Source: CAXMQZ01 sp963707075 (lineage in GTDB: Bacteria > Acidobacteriota > Thermoanaerobaculia > Multivoradales > JAHEKO01). From it: a stretch of DNA of 64,000 bases. The notes below the pieces were generated by a model. The model searched no databases and was not told where the DNA came from. It saw only the letters and a list, made by a program, of their open reading frames with translations. The DNA is taken from positions 1,736,001 to 1,800,000 of the forward strand of contig CAVPOX010000002.1 of assembly GCA_963707075.1 (NCBI GenBank), in the 5' to 3' direction. The stretch's first letter is position 1. Every line of letters starts with the position of its first letter. The position numbers and the translations under genes are program-made. Shown piece after piece: positions 26,870-35,734 of this stretch.

Positions 26870-27751
26870 ATGAAAAGGGCGGCGCTGATCTTCAACCCCC
26901 AGGCCGGTAACTGGCGCACCGCCCAGCGCATCAAAGCGATTCAGTACGCGCTCGGTGATGCGGGCTACCAGGCAGAACCGTTGCCCACAGAGGCTCCCGG
27001 CCATGCCACCGAGTTGGCTCGCCAGGCTGCCGCCGGTGGCGCCGAAGTCGTCTTCGCGCATGGTGGCGACGGAACCCTGCGTGAAGCCGCTGCCGGGTTG
27101 CTCGGCACAACGACGGCGACCGCTCCCATCCCCGGCGGCACCGTCAACGTGATTGCCCGGGCCCTCGGACTGCCAATGGATCCGATTGGCGCCGCCAGGG
27201 CCATGGCAGATGTCGAGATGATCGCGGCGGATGTCGGTCTTTGTGGCGAGGAGGTCTTTCTCATGCAAGCCTCGGCTGGACTCGACGCCCACGTGATGGG
27301 ACGCCTGCAACCGGGGTTGAAAAGACGCCTTGGCAAGTTGGCGGTGGCCTATTCGGGCCTGATCAACTTCTCGACCTACAAGTACCCGACGATCGATCTC
27401 GTTGCCGACGGGAGACATCTGAGCGCCACCCTGGTGGTGATCTGCAATCTGCCGTACTACGCCGGGGCCTGGCAGATGGCGCCGGGAGCCAGCATTTCCG
27501 ATCAAATCCTGGACCTGGTGCTCTTCCGTGGTCGCGGCGGTGCGAAGACACTGGCCTTTGCTCGCGACTTCATCCTCGGACGTCACCTCGAGCGTCAGGA
27601 TGTCGAGTTGATGCGTGTGGAGCAGGTCGATCTGCGCGGGCCCGCGGGCCTGGCGATTCAGATTGATGGGGACGCGCTGCCGATTCAGCTTCCCGTCTCG
27701 GTCACCGTCCATCGAGAGCGAATTCAAATCCTCAGACCGATTGCAGGTTGA
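26870..27751 (+). CDS. Diacylglycerol kinase-like (DagK/LCB5 family) lipid kinase
   Basis: This 293-residue protein begins AALIFNPQAG and carries the nucleotide-binding motif FAHGGDGTLREAA with IPGGTVNVIARALGLP, both signatures of the DagK/YegS/LCB5 family. A C-terminal beta domain follows (LVLFRGRGG ... IQIDGDALP). Family members phosphorylate diacylglycerol or sphingoid/ceramide-type lipids at the inner membrane; the lipid cannot be told. The start is ATG 26870, 25 bases after ruvB; an earlier ATG inside ruvB would add 26 residues without family similarity. Confidence 0.9.
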   Translation: MKRAALIFNPQAGNWRTAQRIKAIQYALGDAGYQAEPLPTEAPGHATELARQAAAGGAEVVFAHGGDGTLREAAAGLLGTTTATAPIPGGTVNVIARALGLPMDPIGAARAMADVEMIAADVGLCGEEVFLMQASAGLDAHVMGRLQPGLKRRLGKLAVAYSGLINFSTYKYPTIDLVADGRHLSATLVVICNLPYYAGAWQMAPGASISDQILDLVLFRGRGGAKTLAFARDFILGRHLERQDVELMRVEQVDLRGPAGLAIQIDGDALPIQLPVSVTVHRERIQILRPIAG

Positions 27752-27841
27752 CCCGCACCCCTTTCGGTCGTCTAGACAGCTCCCGAAACACTGGGCCAGC
27801 TTCCCCTACGGGGGTAAGATCGCTGCGGAGGGAAACCCAAT

Positions 27842-29959
27842 ATGCCAGAGTCATCGTCAGGTCGCCCGGCGCACTCTCTCGATGCAGTCTTTTCACCGCG
27901 CAGTATCGCCGTCGTTGGCGCCTCACGCAATCGCAACTCCATCGGTTTCGCCCTGCTCCACAATCTGGTCTCGAATCAGTTCAACGGCACGATCTTTCCG
28001 GTCAACCCGCACGCGCAATCGATCCATTCTCTAAAGGCGTATCCGACTCTCGCGGACATTCCGGACCCGGTCGACCTGGCGGTCATCATGGTGCCGCGCC
28101 GACTCGTGCAAGGGATCGTCGAAGAGGCACTGGAGATCGGTGTTCGGGGTCTTGTCGTGATCACGGCCGGCTTTGCAGAGACCGGAGAGGAGGGCGCCGC
28201 CCTGGAGCGGCGCGTCCGTGACACCGTCCGGGGTGCGGGGGCCCGCATGATCGGCCCCAACTGCATGGGGGTGATCAACACCGAGCCCGAATTCAGCCTC
28301 GATGCAACCTTCTCACCTACGCCTGCACGGCGAGGGTCTATCGGCTTTGTCAGCCAGTCGGGAGCTCTCGGGGTGGCGGTTCTCAACGCCGCCGCCGATC
28401 TCAGTGTCGGCTTGACCCAGTTCGTCTCGATGGGCAACAAGGCAGATGTCTCGGGCAACGACCTGATGGAGTACTGGGAGGACGATCCGACGACGCGGGT
28501 CATCTGCATGTACCTGGAGTCCTTTGGTAATCCGCGCCGCTTCACCGAAATTGCCAAACGTGTCAGCCGCAAAAAGCCCATCCTGATCGTCAAGTCGGGT
28601 CGCACGGCCGAAGGGGCCCGGGCGGCTTCCTCGCACACCGGAGCTATCGCCGGGGCCGATCTACCGGTTTCGGCATTTCTCCGTCAGCTCGGGGTCCTGC
28701 GCGCCAACACTATCGATGAGCTCTTCGATGTCGCGCGGGCACTCGATCTCTGTCCGTTGCCGACCGGTCATCGCGTTGCCGTGCTCACCAATGCCGGTGG
28801 CCCGGCGATCATGGCCACGGACGCCTGCGTCAACCTGGGTCTCGAGATGGCGGAGCTGAGCGACGTGACGCTCGCAGGCCTGGCCAGCTTTCTGCCGGAT
28901 GAGGCCAGCGTGCAAAACCCCGTCGACATGATCGCCTCGGCAACACCTGAAGGGTATGCCCAGGCGCTGAAGATCCTCCTCGCAGACGAGAACGTCGACA
29001 TGGTCATGGTGATCAATGTGAAACCCCTGATCGGCAACCCGATCGCGGTCATGAACGAGGTCGGCAAGGCCCTGCCGGGTCAGAAGAAGCCGGTGGTGGC
29101 CGTCATGATGGCGACCGAGGAGTTTCACGAGGAGGTCAAGGCGCGACCCGACCTGCCGCCTGTCTACCGCTTCCCTGAATCGGCAGCGCGAGCGCTCGCC
29201 CAGTTGGCGCATTACTCCGCCCTGAAACGACGCCCCCTCGAACAGGAGATACCCACCTTCCGAGTCGACGATGCCGCTGTCGCCACCCTGATCGCGGCCA
29301 GCGGGACGGGTCATCTCCCACCCGACAAGGCTTACCAGCTACTCGAGCTTTACGGCATTCCCGTCGCCCGTTGGCAGGTCGCCAGGGGGCGAGACGCCGT
29401 CCGCCGAGCAGCCGAGGAGATCGGCTACCCGGTCGTCATCAAGGCAATCGCCGAAGCCCTGGTCCACAAAAGCGACCTGGGTGGGGTCAAGGTCGACCTG
29501 AGAAGCCCCGAGGAAGTCGACGTGGCCGTCAAGGAGATTCAGGAATCACTGGCCCGAGCCGAGATCGGGGCGGAGCAGTTTCTCGTTCAGGAGATGGCCA
29601 CTGGTGGGCATGAGGTGATCTTTGGGATCACCACCGACACACGCTTCGGACCACTCTTGATGTTCGGTCTGGGAGGCCGCTATGTCGAGGTCTTTCGCGA
29701 CGTACGCTTCGGAGTCACACCGCTGACCCCGTTCGAGGCGGGCGAGATGATTAGCGGTATTCGGGGCTTCAAGCTGCTCGAAGGCGTGCGTGGAGAAGCG
29801 GGTGCCGACCTCTCGATACTCGAGGAGGTGCTCCTGCGCCTCGCCCAGTTGGCCCAGCGCCACCCACGCATCCAGGAGTTGGATATCAATCCGTTTCTGG
29901 CGGGCGCCGACAAGGACACCTGCAAGGCTCTCGACGTCAGGATTCGGGTGGGCTTCTAA
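27842..29959 (+). CDS. ADP-forming acetate/acyl-CoA synthetase, fused alpha-beta subunits
   Basis: This 705-residue protein has the ACD order. A CoA-binding Rossmann domain comes first (FSPRSIAVVGASRNRNSIG). Two succinyl-CoA-ligase-like domains follow, the first with FVSQSGALG and the phosphohistidine segment AASSHTGAIAG near residue 260. An ATP-grasp domain closes the protein (PVVIKAIAEALVHKSDLGGV, about 530-700). Such enzymes make ATP from an acyl-CoA, ADP and phosphate, or run in reverse to activate acids; Pat-type acetyltransferases share the plan but carry a GNAT domain, absent here. The ribosome site is GGAGGG ten bases before ATG 27842. Confidence 0.9.
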   Translation: MPESSSGRPAHSLDAVFSPRSIAVVGASRNRNSIGFALLHNLVSNQFNGTIFPVNPHAQSIHSLKAYPTLADIPDPVDLAVIMVPRRLVQGIVEEALEIGVRGLVVITAGFAETGEEGAALERRVRDTVRGAGARMIGPNCMGVINTEPEFSLDATFSPTPARRGSIGFVSQSGALGVAVLNAAADLSVGLTQFVSMGNKADVSGNDLMEYWEDDPTTRVICMYLESFGNPRRFTEIAKRVSRKKPILIVKSGRTAEGARAASSHTGAIAGADLPVSAFLRQLGVLRANTIDELFDVARALDLCPLPTGHRVAVLTNAGGPAIMATDACVNLGLEMAELSDVTLAGLASFLPDEASVQNPVDMIASATPEGYAQALKILLADENVDMVMVINVKPLIGNPIAVMNEVGKALPGQKKPVVAVMMATEEFHEEVKARPDLPPVYRFPESAARALAQLAHYSALKRRPLEQEIPTFRVDDAAVATLIAASGTGHLPPDKAYQLLELYGIPVARWQVARGRDAVRRAAEEIGYPVVIKAIAEALVHKSDLGGVKVDLRSPEEVDVAVKEIQESLARAEIGAEQFLVQEMATGGHEVIFGITTDTRFGPLLMFGLGGRYVEVFRDVRFGVTPLTPFEAGEMISGIRGFKLLEGVRGEAGADLSILEEVLLRLAQLAQRHPRIQELDINPFLAGADKDTCKALDVRIRVGF

Positions 29960-29983
29960 CGCCGCCAGAAGCACTGCGACAGA

Positions 29984-30013
29984 TTGACCGCAACCGATCT
30001 TTGCTGCTATATC
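29984..30013 (+). promoter_or_regulatory. Probable promoter of the flavin oxidase gene
   Basis: TTGACC (29984-29989) and TATATC (30008-30013) are 18 bases apart. They match the sigma-70 hexamers at five and four positions. This predicts a leader of about 130 bases before ATG 30148. The leader includes a GGCAGG/CCTGCC hairpin at 30048-30065. Confidence 0.5.
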
Positions 30014-30147
30014 TTCCATCAAGATAACTCGAAAGGCAGTTTCGGCAGGCAGGTGAGTCCCTGCCCCTCCGCGTGGAGTGGTTCCGGGTCGAGCCGACGC
30101 TGCGCTGTGCCAGGCGATCAAACAGAGAATCTAGAGAGGGTAAGACT

Positions 30148-31566
30148 ATGCAAATGACTGTGAAGAATCTCAGCGGCGGAGAGGTGACGATCGAACAATC
30201 CCAATGGGAAACGTTGTCCAGGAGTCTCCAGGGAGCCCTGGTGACTCCCGACAGCGACAACTACGACGAGGTACGGGAGATCTGGAACGCCATGATCGAT
30301 CGGCGCCCCAGCATGATCGTGCGCTGCGCCAGTGCCGACGATGTCGCGGCCGCGGTCAACTTCGCCCGCGAGAACGATCTGCTGGTAACCATTCGCGGGG
30401 CCGGCCACAACATCGCTGGCAATTCGATCGCCGACGGAGCCTTGATGATCGATCTCTCGGCGATGAAGTCGGTCAGCGTCGATACCGTGGGCAAGATCGC
30501 CAAAGTGGATCCTGGGGTCACGCTGGGAGAGCTCGATACCGCGACCCAGGAGCACGGCCTGGCTCTCTCAGTGGGCATCAACTCGACCACCGGCATCGCC
30601 GGCCTGACCCTCGGCGGCGGCTTCGGCTGGTTGAGCCGCACCTACGGCATGACTATCGACAATCTGATCGGTGCGGAGGTCGTCACGGCCAATGGCGAGA
30701 AGGTGAGGGCCAGCGCCGACAGTCATCCCGATCTCTTCTGGGCCATTCGCGGTGGTGGGGGCAACTTCGGCGTGGTGACCTCTTTCGAGTTCCAGCTCAG
30801 CCCTGTCGGTCCGGAAATCCTCTCGGGCCTGGTCGTACACTCGGCAAGCGACGCCCGTGCCTGTCTCGATTTCTACCGCGACTTTGCCGATCAGGCTCCC
30901 GACGAGCTCACCACCTGGGTGGTCATGCGCAAGGCACCGCCCCTGCCGTTCCTGCCCGAAGAGGTCCACGGCACGGACGTGCTGATTTTCGCGGTGATGT
31001 ACACCGGCGACATGGAATCGGGCGAGAAGGCGGTCCAGGCGCTGCGCGACTTCGGTAACCCTATCGCCGATGCTGTCGGTCCGCATCCCTATGTCGGTTG
31101 GCAGACCGCATTCGATCCGCTCCTCACCCCGGGAGCCCGGAACTACTGGAAGTCACACAACTTCAGTGAATTGAGCGACGGACTGCTCGACCTGCTGGTT
31201 GCCAAGGCACAGGCGCTGCCCTCGGGCCACTCCGAGATCTTCATCGCGCAGCTGGGCGGGGCGCAGAGCCGCATCGATCCTGCTGCCACCGCCTACTGGC
31301 ACCGGGATGCCGCCTTCGTCATGAACGTGCATACGCGGTGGGTAGAAGCCACCGACGACGCGGCCTGCATCGCCTGGGCCCGACAGCTCTTCGACGAGAC
31401 CGGGGCTTTTGCCACCGGCGGCGTATACGTCAACTTCATGCCCGAGGACGAGACAGAGCGGGTGGGCAACGCCTACGGTGGCAATCACGACCGGCTGGTG
31501 GAGATCAAGACGAAGTACGACCCGAACAATCTCTTCCGGGTCAATCACAACATCCAGCCCGGCTAA
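30148..31566 (+). CDS. FAD-linked oxidase with BBE (berberine-bridge-type) C-terminus
   Basis: This 472-residue flavoprotein has a PCMH-type FAD domain. TIRGAGHNIAGNS carries the His that usually binds FAD covalently, and GLTLGGGFGWLSRTYG lies on the other side of the flavin. The C-terminal NFMPEDETERVGNAYGGNHDRL ... YDPNNLFRVNHNI is the BBE signature. The second covalent attachment site (Cys) is not seen, so linkage is probably single. Relatives oxidise sugars, alcohols or phenolic compounds with oxygen. No signal peptide is evident. ATG 30148 follows GAGGG. It ends just before a perfect hairpin shared with the convergent KamA-like gene. Confidence 0.9.
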   Translation: MQMTVKNLSGGEVTIEQSQWETLSRSLQGALVTPDSDNYDEVREIWNAMIDRRPSMIVRCASADDVAAAVNFARENDLLVTIRGAGHNIAGNSIADGALMIDLSAMKSVSVDTVGKIAKVDPGVTLGELDTATQEHGLALSVGINSTTGIAGLTLGGGFGWLSRTYGMTIDNLIGAEVVTANGEKVRASADSHPDLFWAIRGGGGNFGVVTSFEFQLSPVGPEILSGLVVHSASDARACLDFYRDFADQAPDELTTWVVMRKAPPLPFLPEEVHGTDVLIFAVMYTGDMESGEKAVQALRDFGNPIADAVGPHPYVGWQTAFDPLLTPGARNYWKSHNFSELSDGLLDLLVAKAQALPSGHSEIFIAQLGGAQSRIDPAATAYWHRDAAFVMNVHTRWVEATDDAACIAWARQLFDETGAFATGGVYVNFMPEDETERVGNAYGGNHDRLVEIKTKYDPNNLFRVNHNIQPG

Positions 31567-31578
31567 GGCGAGCCTGAG

Positions 31579-31604
31579 GGGTGCCTATCGTCTGATAGGC
31601 ACCC
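31579..31604. terminator. Bidirectional terminator-like hairpin
   Basis: A perfect 11-bp stem (GGGTGCCTATC with GATAGGCACCC) encloses the tetraloop GTCT. It sits between the convergent flavin oxidase and KamA-like genes, 12 bases after the first stop. There is no T-run on either side. Confidence 0.65.
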
Positions 31605-31661
31605 ACCAGCTCCGCCCGGGATGCGACGAGCTATCGAACCCGAGAGCTGGCGCCGCGGCTC

Positions 31662-33095
31662 CTACGAGACCTTCTCGGCCTGGCGCAGGTGCTTGACGCG
31701 AGCGTAGTCGTAGAGACCCAGCTCGTCGTAGATGACGCGATCCTCGTAATCGTCGAACCAGATCGCCTCGGGGTTGCGGCCGACGATACAGACCTTGCCG
31801 CGATCCGGGGCATCGAGTGCGTTACGCAGGTTCTTGAAAATAAGCACGCCGTTCTCCGACAGAGGCACGCCGGGAATCGCCTCGTTGGTCACGGCCGCGA
31901 CCTCGGTCTTGCCCTTGTAGTGGGTAATCGACAGACGAGCGTGGTTCTCGACGCCGGACAGACCCTTCTGCGACTCATTGAGAATGTTCCAGGCGGTCTC
32001 GATCGGTACGTTGAAGGCCCGGTAGGCGACGATGTCCCGACCACAGAAAAAGTAGTGATTGCTGATCCCACGGTGATACAGCTCCCGTTGCATCAGGTGC
32101 AGCGCCTTCGCATCATCGTTGATGTCCTTGATGATCGGGGCCTGATTCTCGACGTGAAGCCAGCCGCGGGAGACCACACCATCCATGGCGAGTTTTGTGG
32201 CCGGGACCCACTTGAGAGAACCGTTCGGGTTCTGCAGAAACTCGCCATCTTCGCCTTTGAGCAGAAACTCGTCCGGGTGGTTGAAGTGGATCATCAGCCG
32301 GAAACCGACATCGGGATAGGTTTCATGGAAGAGATCGATCATATTCAGGAAGGCATCGTCGAAGCGCTGCGGGAAGAAGGCCATGTCCTTGGTGCCCAGG
32401 CGGATGTTCTCGATCCCCGCCTCGGCCAGCGCCGCGAACCAGGCGGCAATCTTGCTATTGGGCAGCATCATCGGGTCGCCACCGGAGAGTAGAATCTCTC
32501 GGAGCTTCTCGCGACCGGTCTCGGGGTGGAGACCACCGTTGTCCTCGACTATCTTGTTATGTCGATGCACATAGTCGACGACCTCGGGGATCTGGGCCAG
32601 CCCTTTCTTGGCCACGGTGCCGTCCTGGCGCTCGATCTCCTTGCGGGCGATGAGCTCCTCCCGATAGCAGAAGCGGCAGTGGGCAGAGCACGTCGAGACC
32701 ACATACATCAATCCCATCTCGTACTTGTGCAGCAGTCCTTCGACCGGGCTGAAGTCCATCTGGTAGCCAGGGTCCTCGGAGCCCGCCAGATTCAAGGTCT
32801 CGTCGGGGCTGGCTTTGACCAATCGCTGAATTGGCTTGCTGGTTTTGGCGAGCTCGTAGTAGTGACGGGTCACCTTCACCGGCATGCGGACCTCGACATC
32901 GCGCTCCGTCCCGCGCAGACGCACCAGGTTGGAGATCTCGTCCTCCGAGTAGAAGTGCTTCATGTCCTCCGGAGCCCGATCCTCGATGAAGGGCTTCAGG
33001 CCGTTGATAATCTGCCGGTCATACTTGGGATCTTCGACCTTGTCGAGAAACGCCTGCTCGCGCGCGGTTGGCTCATATTTTTGTTGTGTGCTCAC
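31662..33095 (-). CDS. KamA-family radical SAM protein (lysine 2,3-aminomutase-like)
   Basis: This 477-residue protein has the radical SAM cluster motif C-x3-C-x2-C as STCSAHCRFCYR (Cys136, 140, 143). It also has LLSGGDPMMLPN and the aminomutase-type end NHYFFCGRDIV ... SITHYKGKTEVA, where a lysine could hold PLP. It resembles lysine/glutamate 2,3-aminomutases, which move an amino group from C2 to C3. The sequence around the substrate-binding aspartates differs from classical KamA, so specificity is open; beta-lysine as an osmolyte or an EF-P-type use are both possible. The start is GTG 33095, with AAGGGG eight bases upstream. It diverges from the Fpg/Nei gene. Confidence 0.85.
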   Translation of the reverse strand: MSTQQKYEPTAREQAFLDKVEDPKYDRQIINGLKPFIEDRAPEDMKHFYSEDEISNLVRLRGTERDVEVRMPVKVTRHYYELAKTSKPIQRLVKASPDETLNLAGSEDPGYQMDFSPVEGLLHKYEMGLMYVVSTCSAHCRFCYREELIARKEIERQDGTVAKKGLAQIPEVVDYVHRHNKIVEDNGGLHPETGREKLREILLSGGDPMMLPNSKIAAWFAALAEAGIENIRLGTKDMAFFPQRFDDAFLNMIDLFHETYPDVGFRLMIHFNHPDEFLLKGEDGEFLQNPNGSLKWVPATKLAMDGVVSRGWLHVENQAPIIKDINDDAKALHLMQRELYHRGISNHYFFCGRDIVAYRAFNVPIETAWNILNESQKGLSGVENHARLSITHYKGKTEVAAVTNEAIPGVPLSENGVLIFKNLRNALDAPDRGKVCIVGRNPEAIWFDDYEDRVIYDELGLYDYARVKHLRQAEKVS

Positions 33096-33194
33096 ATCCG
33101 ACCCCTTGTCATTGGAAAATTGCCCTATTGGGGCTCTGAGAAGGTAAATTCTACAGCCGGAACACCTTCAACGGATAGAGCCTGGAATTTCCTG

Positions 33195-34082
33195 ATGCCA
33201 GAACTCCCCGACATCGAGGCCTATATCGCAGCTCTGGAGTCCCGACTCGTAGGGCAGATCCTCGAGCGGGTTCGCCTCGGCTCGCCTTTCTTGCTGCGCT
33301 CGGTGGAACCTCCGCTGGAAGCGACCCATGGCAAGACGGTGCTGGGCTTTCGTCGGCTCGGCAAGCGCATCGTCTTCTGCCTGGAGGATGATCTGTTCCT
33401 CGTCTTGCACCTGATGATCGCAGGTCGACTGCGATGGAAGAAGGCCGAGGCCAAGATTCCCCGCAAGACGGGGCTCGCCGCTTTCGACTTCGCCAACGGC
33501 ACGTTGATGCTCACTGAGGCCGGTAGCAAGCGTCGAGCTTCGCTTTACGTCGTCGAAGGGGAAGCGGAGCTCGCCGAGCACGACCCCGGCGGTCTCGAGG
33601 TGCTCGACTGCGACCTTGCTGCGTTTCGCCAGCGGCTGACAAGCGAGCGACACACCCTCAAACGCTCGCTCACCGACCCACGCCTTTTCTCCGGCATCGG
33701 CAACGCCTACTCGGACGAGATCCTGCACCGCGCGCGATTGTCGCCCTTCAAACTCAGCACCGATCTGAGCGATCAGGAATCAGAGGCTCTTTTCGAGGCG
33801 ACACGGACGGTGCTCGGCGAATGGACGAAAAAGCTCAAAGATGAATTGCGAGGCGGGTTTCCCAACAAGGTGACCGCATTTCGACCAGAAATGGCGGTGC
33901 ATGGCCGCTACAGCGAGTCCTGCCCGGTCTGTGGGTCCCAGGTCTTGCGAGTCGTCTACGCCGACAATGAATCCAACTATTGCGCTCGCTGCCAGACCGG
34001 CGGCAAGATCCTCGCCGATCGCATGCTCTCGCGGCTGCTCAAGGACGACTGGCCCAGGCGACTCGAAGACCTGGAGGCCTGA
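33195..34082 (+). CDS. Fpg/Nei family DNA glycosylase/AP lyase
   Basis: This 295-residue base-excision repair enzyme begins MPELPDIE, giving the catalytic Pro2 and Glu3, with Lys57 in RLGKRIVF. It has the helix-two-turn-helix region FSGIGNAYSDEIL and a zinc finger CPVCGSQ ... NYCARCQTGG. It removes oxidised bases and nicks the abasic site. The family MPELP start fixes ATG 33195. It could be called MutM or Nei-like; the middle region fits an Fpg-type variant common outside Proteobacteria, and I do not choose between them. Confidence 0.92.
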   Translation: MPELPDIEAYIAALESRLVGQILERVRLGSPFLLRSVEPPLEATHGKTVLGFRRLGKRIVFCLEDDLFLVLHLMIAGRLRWKKAEAKIPRKTGLAAFDFANGTLMLTEAGSKRRASLYVVEGEAELAEHDPGGLEVLDCDLAAFRQRLTSERHTLKRSLTDPRLFSGIGNAYSDEILHRARLSPFKLSTDLSDQESEALFEATRTVLGEWTKKLKDELRGGFPNKVTAFRPEMAVHGRYSESCPVCGSQVLRVVYADNESNYCARCQTGGKILADRMLSRLLKDDWPRRLEDLEA

Positions 34083-34150
34083 CTCGACTCGTCCCTTCAC
34101 CTGGGCGGACCTAGCCCAAGATCCTCTTGCCGGTTTATGATCCGGCTGTC

Positions 34151-34405
34151 ATGGCCAATGTGACTCGCGGTGTCATCCCCATGTTGCTCGCCCGCTTTGC
34201 CGGGCGGCTCAAGTTTCCGCAACTCTTCGCCTTCACCGGCGTGCTCTTTCTTCTCGACCTGGTGATTCCCGATCTCATCCCCTTTGCCGACGAGATGATG
34301 CTCGGCCTTCTCACTCTCTTGTTGGGGACGTGGAAGAAACCGACGCCGACGGCGACCACCGACGGCCCCAAACCACCGATCAAGGACATAACGCCGGAAG
34401 ACTGA
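34151..34405 (+). CDS. DUF6116 family small membrane protein
   Basis: This 84-residue protein has two hydrophobic segments (LFAFTGVLFLLDLVI and MMLGLLTLLLGTW) separated by PDLIPFADE, then a polar Pro/Thr-rich tail. This is the DUF6116 pattern, formerly found as an unnamed reading frame next to many proteobacterial and acidobacterial genes. Its function is unknown and an inner-membrane location is likely. ATG 34151 is chosen over a TTG at 34127 because the family begins just before the first helix. Confidence 0.8.
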   Translation: MANVTRGVIPMLLARFAGRLKFPQLFAFTGVLFLLDLVIPDLIPFADEMMLGLLTLLLGTWKKPTPTATTDGPKPPIKDITPED

Positions 34406-34441
34406 TGGATCTCCGTTTCAGGACTCTGTACTGAGGGTTCG

Positions 34442-34465
34442 GAGGGCTCATCCTCCAGAGCCCTC
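34442..34465 (+). terminator. Hairpin after the DUF6116 gene
   Basis: GAGGGCTC at 34442-34449 pairs with GAGCCCTC at 34458-34465, loop eight bases, 36 bases past the stop. There is no T-run. It may separate the DUF6116 transcript from dsbB. Confidence 0.4.
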
Positions 34466-34562
34466 GGGAGCTGGGATCCGATACCGGGATAATGACTGGG
34501 GCAAAGTGTCCCTGGCTCGAGATTCCTGTCCCGATCATCACCAGATGTTGGAGAATTCAGAA

Positions 34563-35003
34563 ATGTCACCCTCTGACAAGTCGACAAACACGAACTGGAC
34601 GCTGCTTTTTCTATGTTGGCTCATGGTCAGCCTCTCGGCGACGATTAGCATCTTCTTCAGCTCTGTTTTGGAGTATCAGCCCTGCGTCCTCTGTTGGTAC
34701 CAGCGGATCTGCCTGTTTCCTCTGATCCTCATTCTTGCAGCGGGCCTCTTCCCCGCTTTTGACAGGAGCGTCATCAAGTACGCCCTGCCACTCTCCATAG
34801 CCGGAGGCTTGACGGCCTTCTATCATTCCCTGCTCTATGCCGGGATCATCCCGGAGAGCATTCAGCCCTGCTCGAAGGGCGTTTCCTGCACGGAAAAGTA
34901 CTTCGAATTGTTCGGTTTTATCTCAATCCCGATGCTTTCATTTTTCGCATTTTCCACGCTGGTGATCCTGTTGATCATCCTGAAGAGGAGAACATCCCCA
35001 TGA
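34563..35003 (+). CDS. dsbB: Disulfide bond formation protein DsbB/BdbC family
   Basis: This 146-residue inner-membrane protein has four helices. The first periplasmic pair is EYQPCVLCWYQR (Cys41, Cys44) and the second is PCSKGVSC. DsbB passes electrons from DsbA to quinone. GGAG nine bases before ATG 34563 sets the start; upstream in-frame starts at 34506 and 34545 lack this. The dsbA start overlaps its stop (ATGA), so the pair is coupled. G+C is near 50% in the lines I counted, clearly below neighbouring genes, which suggests later acquisition. Confidence 0.92.
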   Translation: MSPSDKSTNTNWTLLFLCWLMVSLSATISIFFSSVLEYQPCVLCWYQRICLFPLILILAAGLFPAFDRSVIKYALPLSIAGGLTAFYHSLLYAGIIPESIQPCSKGVSCTEKYFELFGFISIPMLSFFAFSTLVILLIILKRRTSP

Positions 35004-35654
35004 AATACGCGCTCGTTGGAATCACCTGCCTGGTACTGATCCTGGCCTTCGTGATCGCCAGCAACTACTACAGAGATAGCCAGGCTCAGAAGTACGGATT
35101 CTTGGTGGAAGAGGACGCTGAGCTCTTTGTCAGACCCCATTCGCAGACGCTTGGCAGTGAGGATGCGAAGGTCTATCTGGTTGAGTTCATGGACCCGGCC
35201 TGTGAAACCTGTGCCGCCTTCGCTCCGTTCATCAAGCAGATCATGGCTGCCAATCCTGGCAAGATCAAACTGGTCATGCGCTACGCCCCTTTCCACGAAG
35301 GCGCCGACAACTTCGTCAAGATTCTCGAAGCCGCCAGAACGCAGGGGAAATACTGGGAAACCCTGGATCGTCATGTTTCGAACCCAGAACATTTGGGCCA
35401 GCCACCATGACTATCAACCAGAGAGATTATGGGAAGTTCTTCCCGCGGCAGGGGTCGACATCGAGCGAATCAAGAAAGACATGCATAGCCCCACTATTGC
35501 CAGAATCATCGAACAAGACATGGCCGATGTGAAAGCTCTGAATGTTCAGAAGACTCCAGGTTACTTTGTGAACGGCAAACCGCTGCAAACTTTCGGTTAC
35601 AGGCAGCTAGCGCAATTGATCCAATCAGAGCTGGACGCACAGTACCCGAAATAG
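35000..35654 (+). pseudogene. DsbA-like membrane-anchored thioredoxin-fold protein, interrupted by a one-base frameshift
   Basis: The protein begins with a membrane anchor (MKYALVGITCLVLILAFVIA) and has the redox centre FMDPACETCAAF. The first frame continues through GKYWETLDR, then stops at 35408-35410. Around 35372 the homologous sequence moves to the +1 frame (MFRTQNIWASHHDYQPE) and runs to a stop at 35652-35654. There it includes the cis-proline loop region KTPGYFVNGKPL. Removing one base near 35372 would restore about 217 residues, a normal length. This is either a real inactivating mutation or a sequencing/assembly error. GAGGAG precedes the ATG, which overlaps the dsbB stop. Confidence 0.85.
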
Positions 35655-35734
35655 GTCTGGTACAAAGGTGAGAACGAGACGATCGCGCTCGAGAAAATCG
35701 CAGCGTTGGCGCAATGATCGCTTTACGTTTGGCG

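Noticed and set aside
29960..30147. Riboswitch in the leader of the flavin oxidase
   Set aside because: A GGCAGG/CCTGCC hairpin is present, but I found none of the conserved boxes of cobalamin, TPP, FMN or SAM riboswitches.
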